A DNA stretch of 64,000 nucleotides. Source: Flavivirga algicola (GTDB lineage: Bacteria > Bacteroidota > Bacteroidia > Flavobacteriales > Flavobacteriaceae). Under the pieces are notes generated by a model. It was not told the origin of the DNA and made no database searches. It worked only from the letters and a program-made list of their open reading frames with translations. The DNA is taken from assembly GCF_012910715.1 (NCBI RefSeq), contig NZ_JABBHF010000002.1, forward strand, positions 563,001 through 627,000, given 5' to 3'. The position numbers and the translations under genes were made by a program. Positions within the stretch are counted from its first letter, which is position 1. Every line of letters starts with the position of its first letter. Positions 28,111-35,609 of the stretch are shown in pieces.

Positions 28111-30525
28111 TTATAAAGTGTTTTTAAAATTACATATTATAAGATCTTTTTCCCGGGTTTTAGGAGTAATCTTTAATTTTTGTATTTCGCCGTTAACCAA
28201 CTCCCCTTCTACAATAGTGTTTTGTGGCGCATGCAGTTTAAAGTCAACATTCCAATCTTTAGGCCACGCAGGAAACAACAAGATTCTATCACCGTTTGTC
28301 TGCATAAGCATTTCATGTAGACCAATCATACCCGAACCTCCCCAGTTGTGGTCTGGTACCCAATCATGTCCTGGCCCCCAAAAGGTAGGGAATCGTTGAC
28401 CACTATCTTTTAATTTTTCGGTATTATACCATTTGGCTTTTTCAGTCATACCCATACGAGCATAAAAAATGCCATCTTGATGCCAGCTCCAAATATACTT
28501 TTTGGGAAACTCCCCGTGTTTCCATGTATTTTTAAAAATTTGAATCTGTTCATCATCCTGATGCATTTCAAAAAGGTTAAAGGGAAAAAGAGGATAGAAT
28601 TGAGGACATTCAACATTTTTATATTCTGTCCAGGATTTTGCTGGATTTATAATTTTATCTTCATCTATAATATCATAATAAAAGTCTGGTAAACGTTTTT
28701 GCAATTGTTTAAAATACTGTTTATCTAACTCGTTGATATATTTCTCTGGAAGCTCTAGAATGCTTTTCACACAAGCTTTTAACCCTGCTGTAGCATCAAT
28801 AGGGTTCACTGCTCCTTTATAACTTTCGCAAGCTGTTGAAGGTGTAATAACCAGTTTACCATTTTTATCTAAAGGATTCCCTGTTAACTGGGTTTGACGC
28901 ATTTGATAATGTTCATCATAAAATCGAATGGACGCTTTTATAAAATCCATATACTTTGAAATATCCCTACCTGTAAAGCGATGATACTCCAATATCATAA
29001 ATGAAAATTCTAATTGGCTTTCATAATGATATTTTATTGCTCCATTTACCATAACTCCATGTGGTGTATCTTCATGCCTACGCCTTTGCGTTGCATTCGG
29101 TTGTGTCCAGCCCCAACCTGCCGCTATGGGTAAACCAAAGTTTTCCATTTGTTCTGTAAAGCAGCAACCTTCATGCCCCCAATACTCTTTTACACGTGCT
29201 TTAGCCGCGGGTAATGCTCTATTGTAAAAATCAAACTGAGGAAGCATCCCTTCAAAATCTCCTGTTTTTAAAAGAGGCCAATATACCAAACGTTGGTTTT
29301 GGGCTGTAAAACTACCGCCTCCCCAAGCGCGCCAGTCTGGTGTCTTTCCTGGGTAAAAGGAAGGTTTTTTTCTAGGGTTTCCATTTTTTAAAACCACACT
29401 TGGATCGAATGTAAAATTCCCTCCATTAAATTTTGTTGGGTACTCTCCATAAAAATTACAGCCTAACTGATATCTGAAAATTTGATAATTCCTTGCAATT
29501 TCCCATGCTAAAGTGTCTTTTTCTTTATTATTAGGGTTGATTTTAATCCAACTTCTATTCCAAAAATCTTCCCACCATTTTAGAGTTTTTTTCTTAGCGT
29601 TTTTATCTGATATATTTTCTTCAACTAATTTATTTAAGTTCTGTTCCCATTCTTGATGGCTTTCTGTTTGACTGATATGCGTGTAAATTTTAACTGCATG
29701 CCTTTTCTTTGGTGATTCTGATTCTATGGACCATGATTTATAATCTGCCTCGAGGTATTTTCCTGATGCTATTTCTGTAGGAATGAAACCTTCTCCAACC
29801 ATCAATCCCCCAAAAGCCCTCCCTTTTTGGGTATTAATTATTTTATTTTCTACATCTTGTAACCCTTGTTGTTCAATCATATAATCTATCAAGAGTTTAT
29901 CATCTCTATTACGATGATAAAACAGAACACCATTGTCTTTGTAGGCTATTTCATCATGATATCTATAAATTGAATCTGGATAACACATCCAACTAAAAGA
30001 GCCGAAAGCCTCCCCGTAATTTTGTTTTGTATTGTAATATTTAGTTTTATACCGCCAATTTTCATAACTAACTTTTGCTTTAATTTTTTCTTCACTATCA
30101 ATATCCAAATGTATTACCGGACGTTTAGTTTCAACCCAAAGATTTATTTTCACTTTTGAATTATTAATCCCACCTTTTATTTCAACATACCCTTCTTTTA
30201 ATTTAAGTTCTTGATGAAAATTTTCATTATCGATAAAAGGATTTGGAGAAAGCCTTAAACGGAAACGCCCCAGTTTATGATATTCATTATTTTCTGTAAA
30301 GCTTCCACTTCGCTGGGCATAGAACAAAATATCGCCATCTTCTACCCATACATTACAACCTATACTATGTCCGCCTACTGGCATAGACTCAGAAACATTA
30401 GCACTTTGGGTTTTCCAAGTAATATTATAATCGTTTAGTATATTTTGCGCATGATTTTTTTCTACACCCAACATTAGAAAAACTAAACCAATGAAAAATA
30501 ATTGTTTTAATTCTGTAGTATTCAT
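28111..30525 (-). CDS. DUF5703 protein with six-hairpin glycosidase-like domain, copy 2
   Basis: Secreted 804-residue paralog of the protein at 7982-10387. A signal peptide ends near KNHAQ; the DUF5703 beta-sandwich has SMPVGGHSIGCNVWVE (about 47-62). The helical catalytic-type region shares FNGGNFTFDPSV, GGSFTAQNQRLVYWPLLKTG and the C-terminal GPGHDWVPDHNWGGSG with copy 1. The two copies are divergent along the full length, which suggests different substrates rather than recent duplication. The only gene between it and its regulatory region is the frameshifted T9SS gene, separated by a strong terminator. Confidence 0.7.
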   Translation of the reverse strand: MNTTELKQLFFIGLVFLMLGVEKNHAQNILNDYNITWKTQSANVSESMPVGGHSIGCNVWVEDGDILFYAQRSGSFTENNEYHKLGRFRLRLSPNPFIDNENFHQELKLKEGYVEIKGGINNSKVKINLWVETKRPVIHLDIDSEEKIKAKVSYENWRYKTKYYNTKQNYGEAFGSFSWMCYPDSIYRYHDEIAYKDNGVLFYHRNRDDKLLIDYMIEQQGLQDVENKIINTQKGRAFGGLMVGEGFIPTEIASGKYLEADYKSWSIESESPKKRHAVKIYTHISQTESHQEWEQNLNKLVEENISDKNAKKKTLKWWEDFWNRSWIKINPNNKEKDTLAWEIARNYQIFRYQLGCNFYGEYPTKFNGGNFTFDPSVVLKNGNPRKKPSFYPGKTPDWRAWGGGSFTAQNQRLVYWPLLKTGDFEGMLPQFDFYNRALPAAKARVKEYWGHEGCCFTEQMENFGLPIAAGWGWTQPNATQRRRHEDTPHGVMVNGAIKYHYESQLEFSFMILEYHRFTGRDISKYMDFIKASIRFYDEHYQMRQTQLTGNPLDKNGKLVITPSTACESYKGAVNPIDATAGLKACVKSILELPEKYINELDKQYFKQLQKRLPDFYYDIIDEDKIINPAKSWTEYKNVECPQFYPLFPFNLFEMHQDDEQIQIFKNTWKHGEFPKKYIWSWHQDGIFYARMGMTEKAKWYNTEKLKDSGQRFPTFWGPGHDWVPDHNWGGSGMIGLHEMLMQTNGDRILLFPAWPKDWNVDFKLHAPQNTIVEGELVNGEIQKLKITPKTREKDLIICNFKNTL

Positions 30526-30560
30526 TTATACTCTTATTTTATTGAAAGATACATTTAAAT

Positions 30561-30592
30561 AAATAGCCACACTAATTATAGTGTGGCTATTT
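30561..30592 (-). terminator. Strong stem-loop terminator after the T9SS pseudogene
   Basis: Perfect 14-bp stem AAATAGCCACACTA / TAGTGTGGCTATTT with a 4-nt ATTA loop, T-rich on both sides, so it could act in both directions. It sits between the frameshifted T9SS gene and the DUF5703 gene. Confidence 0.85.
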
Positions 30593-30620
30593 ATAAAAAA
30601 GAAATACGATTTTAATATTC

Positions 30621-31338
30621 TTAGAAAGCAACTTTAACCGTTGCAACCTTATCATCTTTCGATATTCTAACTAAATATACACCACTAGAAAGATTGGTAG
30701 CCGCCACTTTTTGCCCTGTTAAAGCATAAACGCTTTCTAAATTAGCACCTTTCACAGTAATATTCCCGTCATTAGCCAAAACAACTGCTCCTTCAATAAC
30801 ATTAGATTTTGTAGATAATGTAGGATCTGGGCCTACAAAAAACTCGGTATACCTTAATACATCAAATGTACTTGCATCTGCTTCGTTTGAAAAACTAATT
30901 GTTAGATCAGACATTGTAGCTCCGTCTGTAAAACCAGGAGTTATTTTTAAATCTTGAATAGTTGTAATCGTATTATCAAGAGCTAAAGTATGCGATTCTA
31001 CTGCCCCCCCCATTCTGTCTATAAGAAAATATAACTTTAGTAATATCGTTAGCACTAGCAGTTGCATCTATATGCCTAATTTTAAAACTAATGACATCTG
31101 TAGATAATAAAGTTCTCGCGTACGCACCTGTATAAGAAGCCACTCCTAGGATGCTACTAGTCTTAGTTTGAATTTTACCATCAGTTGCGCTTGTTTCTGG
31201 TTCAAATTGGTTAAAATCAGCACCTGTCCATTCTGCTTTTGCCTCATTAGCAGTACTACCAAAAACGGTAGAAACCACTTGGGCTTGCATTTGTAATACC
31301 GCAAAACAAAGGGTAAATAAAAAAGTAATTTTTTTCAT
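30621..31338 (-). pseudogene. Secreted T9SS-sorted protein interrupted by a +1 frameshift in a C8/G8 tract
   Basis: The first frame (31338 to about 30976) encodes a signal peptide (LQMQAQ) and about 110 residues of a beta-rich domain ending SYRQNGGG. The second frame (to 30621) continues AVESHTLALDNTITT and ends in a T9SS sorting domain (VYALTGQKVAATNLSSGVY...KVAF). The frames meet at eight C residues at 31004-31011. Removing one base gives the smooth join RQNGGAVES and a protein of about 238 residues. The cause may be a real mutation, phase variation, or a base-calling error. Function unknown; it has element F upstream (31413), so it belongs to the regulon. Confidence 0.75.
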
Positions 31339-31412
31339 AACTTATAAATTTTGATTATTTAATTAATGTCCGATAAAGCTATGATATATCAAGTCTAGAA
31401 GTGTTTCAATAT

Positions 31413-31440
31413 GTAAACAATATGTCTCTATTTATAAAAT
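31413..31440 (-). promoter_or_regulatory. Putative activator site F
   Basis: Sense strand: TTTTAT and GTTTAC begin 21 bp apart around AAATAGAGACAT. It lies 75 bp before the start of the frameshifted T9SS gene. One of the clearest copies. Confidence 0.55.
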
Positions 31441-31488
31441 AAAGCATTTAAAATCTGTAGGTTACCTAAAAAAGTCTTGAATGAGGAC

Positions 31489-33786
31489 TTACTTATAAAC
31501 AATCTCAACAAAAAATACTTCAAGAGGTTTTAATTTAGGGTTAGTGCTTACTTCTATACCATTAATGATATCCTTACATATAAATCTCTTTTTACGTTTC
31601 GATAATACAGATATCTCAGCATTTGATTTGCCAATATTTACTACAGACAAAACATCATTTCCGTCTTTATTTTTCACAACTCTCCATACACATCCTTTTT
31701 TATCCATAGCACTTTTTTCTTCAACCACTATGCCTGAGGTTAATCCTTTTTCCTCTATCAAGCTTAATGCCTTATCTTTTATATCATTATGTGAATCAAT
31801 TATTATCAAGTTCTTTTTTTCAGATTTTAAAGTTTTAGCAAATGGAATTCCATATTCGTTGTACTTTAGACTCTCCGAATCTATAATTACCATTCCGCCT
31901 CTATCGATATATTTTTGGATTTCACCAAACTCTTCTTGAGTAACAAAAGGTGTTTTATATATTATTAACACATCCCAATTATCATGATCTTGCTTTTGTA
32001 AAATACTTTTAGTAGCGAAACCTAAAGGCACTCCTTCAAAATGCATGGATTCATATAAATGATATATATTGTCCATATGTTCTTTTTTATTAATTGCTGA
32101 TGCTTTAGAATAATATATGCGGATTGGTTTTCTTTGGCGTTGCATGGCCATAATCACATCTGCATTGGCATTTAAATCTATCATTGTAGTGGCTACCTCA
32201 TTAGTTACTCGTGGTTGTTGACTATTTGAGGCCGCATATCCTTTACCCGTATAGCGTATTGATCCATCCTCCTGTCTGGGCCAAAACCATATCTGACTTG
32301 CTGTCATTCCATAAATATGAGCCAACCAAAAGGTGGCTCTGGCATATTGTGGGTCTAGATATAAATTTCTCGAACTTCCTGTAGACAAATAATGTAACTC
32401 AGAATTAAAATTAATTTTTTTGGGACTCACAGATTTCATGAAATCAAACCCCATACATAATTCCCGCCACTCAAATGCATAATGTTCTTCCCATTCTTTC
32501 GGAGCCCCCCACATTCTTGAATGTGTAGCTCCAGAATCGTTTCCAACTATACCACTTAATTCTGTAAGGGCTTCTAAATCTATACCGTGTACTCTTTGGT
32601 TCTCTGTCCAAAGATTAGGCATTATCTTCAGGTGTACTTTTGCCTCTTCATCGTGTTTTAAAATTTCAGATTTTAAAAATTGATACCATGCTGTCACACG
32701 ATCCATATTAAATACAGACCAATCATACCACATAGGCGTTCCCATATTCTTGGTATCTATCGGAATTTCAATTTTTACGCTTTTAAAATCTGAAAAATCG
32801 GTGCTCCATAACTTGTTTAGTTTTTCAATATCTTGATGCTTTTCCTTTAACCAATCTCTAAATTTAGCTTTTGTATATTCTGTTACAGGTCCTGATGCCC
32901 AAGCCAATTTATCTCCTGTTTTTTGAGTATAGAAATGCGGTTCATTACATAACATATATCCCAATTCAGAAAACTTTTTGTTTGCTGTATATGGTACTGT
33001 TGCTTTGATTAATTTTTTTTGAAAAGCTTTTGCTCCAGGGTTATCAATATCATAAACTGTATATCTATCGGTTGGTAAAACCAGTGAATCTCCATATTCA
33101 TCAAGAGCCCATTTAGGCACCGATTTATGATTCATAAATACAAAACCTACAGATTTGTCTTCTTTGTTAATTAACTTATTATGAATTTTAGGTATTAAAT
33201 TTCCGTTTTCTTCAACATATGAGGGGGTCATAAAAAACCCATCTAAATTACCATGATATTCTGTTAGCTTTTTTGTGTTAGGTTTCCAAACATAACCAGC
33301 TAAAAAAACAGGTTTACCCTCAAACATCAACTGGTCATCAACTAAAGAAACATCCCCCCAATCAACCATAGGTGCATATTGCCTAAATACTTTTTCATCT
33401 ATTACTAACTGTAAATGTTTTATCGCTTCTTCCAGCATTATAAAAACATCTTTACGCTCAAATTCTGGAAGGTGTTTTGCCATTTTTAAAGCCTCCTTTT
33501 TATATATAGGTGCTTTTTCAAAAAAACTCACATTTTTATCAATATGCTTCTCATCCCAATCTGCATAGGTTAAAAATATTTCTGCAGTTCTTATAGTAGT
33601 TTTTTCTTTTAAAACATTAATTCTCTTTTTCTCTGCTACTTTAATTAGTTTTTCAAGAGTTTTGATTTTTTCTTTTGCCTGTTTCCCTAATGACTGAGCG
33701 TTAATCATAGTAACTGATAGTAAAAAAACGAAAAGCAGTCTTTTTTTTAATGTTTTAGCTAGCATTATTTTATAGTTAAATTCCAT
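31489..33786 (-). CDS. GH42-like clan GH-A glycosidase, copy 1
   Basis: Secreted 765-residue enzyme related to GH42 beta-galactosidases and agarase-like GH-A families. Met8 (33765) gives a cleaner signal peptide ending INAQ than Met1. A helical, Lys/Glu-rich N-terminal domain (about 32-135) precedes the TIM barrel (150-500). Candidate acid/base is Glu282 in LGYMLCNEPHF and nucleophile Glu463 in INFNSELHYL. A Rossmann-like trimerization-type domain (about 560-690, YRIYYSKAS and IDRGGMVIIDSE) and a small beta domain follow. The 1004-residue paralog at 42755 shares the whole layout. Beta-galactosidase or endo-galactanase activity is inferred. Confidence 0.75.
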   Translation of the reverse strand: MEFNYKIMLAKTLKKRLLFVFLLSVTMINAQSLGKQAKEKIKTLEKLIKVAEKKRINVLKEKTTIRTAEIFLTYADWDEKHIDKNVSFFEKAPIYKKEALKMAKHLPEFERKDVFIMLEEAIKHLQLVIDEKVFRQYAPMVDWGDVSLVDDQLMFEGKPVFLAGYVWKPNTKKLTEYHGNLDGFFMTPSYVEENGNLIPKIHNKLINKEDKSVGFVFMNHKSVPKWALDEYGDSLVLPTDRYTVYDIDNPGAKAFQKKLIKATVPYTANKKFSELGYMLCNEPHFYTQKTGDKLAWASGPVTEYTKAKFRDWLKEKHQDIEKLNKLWSTDFSDFKSVKIEIPIDTKNMGTPMWYDWSVFNMDRVTAWYQFLKSEILKHDEEAKVHLKIMPNLWTENQRVHGIDLEALTELSGIVGNDSGATHSRMWGAPKEWEEHYAFEWRELCMGFDFMKSVSPKKINFNSELHYLSTGSSRNLYLDPQYARATFWLAHIYGMTASQIWFWPRQEDGSIRYTGKGYAASNSQQPRVTNEVATTMIDLNANADVIMAMQRQRKPIRIYYSKASAINKKEHMDNIYHLYESMHFEGVPLGFATKSILQKQDHDNWDVLIIYKTPFVTQEEFGEIQKYIDRGGMVIIDSESLKYNEYGIPFAKTLKSEKKNLIIIDSHNDIKDKALSLIEEKGLTSGIVVEEKSAMDKKGCVWRVVKNKDGNDVLSVVNIGKSNAEISVLSKRKKRFICKDIINGIEVSTNPKLKPLEVFFVEIVYK

Positions 33787-33844
33787 AATTTATAGTGTAT
33801 TTGATCAAAATAACTATATAGCAAGCAGCTTTATGTATCTTCTA

Positions 33845-33874
33845 GTTAACTATATGTTTCTCATAGTATATTAT
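33845..33874 (-). promoter_or_regulatory. Putative activator site C
   Basis: Sense strand for the GH42-like gene: ATATAC and GTTAAC begin 21 bp apart around TATGAGAAACAT, a degenerate core. It lies 59 bp before the 33786 start (80 bp before Met8) in the divergent region shared with the PhoD-like gene. Confidence 0.45.
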
Positions 33875-33965
33875 ATTGATTTAAACCGTTTAAAGCAGAG
33901 ATTTAATCAACTTTTTTAACTAATATTACGTTAACCATTACAACTAAAATCAAATATTCAGCCTT

Positions 33966-35603
33966 ATGAAACATCTCTCATACTTTTTTATGACTGCCCT
34001 AATTTTTTGTACATACTTTAGTTGCAAAAAAGAATCTGATGGTAATAAAGAATTATCACAAATTAAACCTGTTGTTGCTCCATTTAATGGAATTGATACG
34101 ATTGCAACAAACGATTGGTGGAACAGAAAACCTAATAAGATAATAGATGTAAACGTAGACCGAGAAAACGTGATAGCTTTTGCTTTATATACTGTTCAAG
34201 ATAAAACGCTAAAATTATCAGCTCAACTTTTTCCGCTTTATCCAAAAGAGACTAGAGAAGTACGATTAGAAATTAAAAACGGTAATGGATGGGAATTAAT
34301 CCAAAAAAGAAAAGTTAATGATTTGGGTTGGTCAGCTTTATTTAGAGTAGAAAATTGGGATGATTCTAAAAATGTTTCTTATAGGGTTTTGTATGGTGAA
34401 AAAGCATCTTTTGAAGGATTGATTAGAAAAGACCCAAAACACAAAGAAGAGATTGTAATGGCAGCTTTATCCTGTAACAGTAATAAGGATAGAGGTGATA
34501 GAAATAAATATGTAAAGAATATTAATCATCAGAATCCTGATATTATATTTTTTGCTGGAGATCAATCCTATGATCATTCAGAACATACCGCTGCATGGTT
34601 AAAATTTGGAATGCAATTTAGAGAGGTATTTAGGAACAGGCCATGCATCACCATTCCTGATGATCATGACATAGGACAAGGAAATCTTTGGGGAGAGTAC
34701 GGAAAAAAAGCGTCTAGTATTGCTGGAGATGATGGTGGTTACTTCTACCATCCTGAATATGTAAAAATGGTTGAAAGATGCCAAACCGCTCATTTACCTG
34801 ACCCTTATGATGCTACACCTATCCAACAAGGCATAGGTGTTTACTATACTAATCTGACATTAGGAGATATTGATTTTTCCATCATAGAAGACAGAAAATT
34901 CAAATCTGGCCCAAAAGGAAAAATTCCTCAAATAGGTCCTAGACCTGACCATATTCGAGATCCCAATTACGCCCCTTCTAGTGTGGATTTAGACGGACTT
35001 GAATTATTAGGAAAAAGGCAGCTGGATTTTTTAAACCAGTGGGGAACAGAAAATAACGATCATATAAAAGTAGTTTTATCCCAAACTGGATTTTGTGGCG
35101 GAGCCCATATTCATGGAAAAAAAGACAATCGCCTTCACGCCGATATGGATTCCAATGGTTGGCCACAAAAAGGACGAAATAGAGCACTTAAAGCCATTAA
35201 AAATGCAAATGCTATCCATATTGCTGGAGATCAACATTTAGCGACCTTGATTCAGCATGGTATTGATGAATTTGATGATGGACCCTGGGCATTTGTTGTT
35301 CCTGCAATCGTTAATAATTATTACAGCAGATGGTGGTGGCCTGAGGATGAAAAACCAGGCGCAAATTCAAATGGGCGTTTACCATGGAACGGACAATTTT
35401 TAGACGGCTTCAATAATAAAATCACCATGCATGCGTATGTGAACCCAGATAATCCATCTAATGGTGCTGGTTATGGATTAATTAGATTTAACAAGAAAGA
35501 TAGCGAAGTAACTTTTGAATGCTGGCCTAGAGACGTAGATGTTACTACTAAAGAAGCAAAGCAATTTAACGGATTTCCTTATACAATAAAGCTTGACAAC
35601 TAA
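33966..35603 (+). CDS. PhoD-like metallophosphatase/phosphoesterase-superfamily lipoprotein
   Basis: Calcineurin-like metallo-hydrolase with a lipoprotein signal (TYFSC, Cys20). The 545-residue protein has an N-terminal sandwich (50-150) and a metallophosphatase core. Metal-binding motifs are visible: FFAGDQSYDH (195-204), PDDHDIGQGN (231-240), a Cys-containing SQTGFCGGAHIHG and the GDQH motif (421-424). This matches PhoD-type enzymes, which use binuclear metal centres on phosphodiesters or phosphomonoesters. It begins the plus-strand pair with the lambda-carrageenase-like gene, whose ATG is 7 bp beyond its stop. That context suggests action on the polysaccharide, possibly on sulfate esters, but sulfatase activity is only a hypothesis. 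Confidence 0.75.
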   Translation: MKHLSYFFMTALIFCTYFSCKKESDGNKELSQIKPVVAPFNGIDTIATNDWWNRKPNKIIDVNVDRENVIAFALYTVQDKTLKLSAQLFPLYPKETREVRLEIKNGNGWELIQKRKVNDLGWSALFRVENWDDSKNVSYRVLYGEKASFEGLIRKDPKHKEEIVMAALSCNSNKDRGDRNKYVKNINHQNPDIIFFAGDQSYDHSEHTAAWLKFGMQFREVFRNRPCITIPDDHDIGQGNLWGEYGKKASSIAGDDGGYFYHPEYVKMVERCQTAHLPDPYDATPIQQGIGVYYTNLTLGDIDFSIIEDRKFKSGPKGKIPQIGPRPDHIRDPNYAPSSVDLDGLELLGKRQLDFLNQWGTENNDHIKVVLSQTGFCGGAHIHGKKDNRLHADMDSNGWPQKGRNRALKAIKNANAIHIAGDQHLATLIQHGIDEFDDGPWAFVVPAIVNNYYSRWWWPEDEKPGANSNGRLPWNGQFLDGFNNKITMHAYVNPDNPSNGAGYGLIRFNKKDSEVTFECWPRDVDVTTKEAKQFNGFPYTIKLDN

Positions 35604-35609
35604 GCATTC

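Noticed and set aside
33889-33911. Plus-strand copy of the regulatory element upstream of the PhoD-like gene
   Set aside because: It has AGAGA but the flanking hexamers do not fall 21 bp apart; too degenerate to list as a site.
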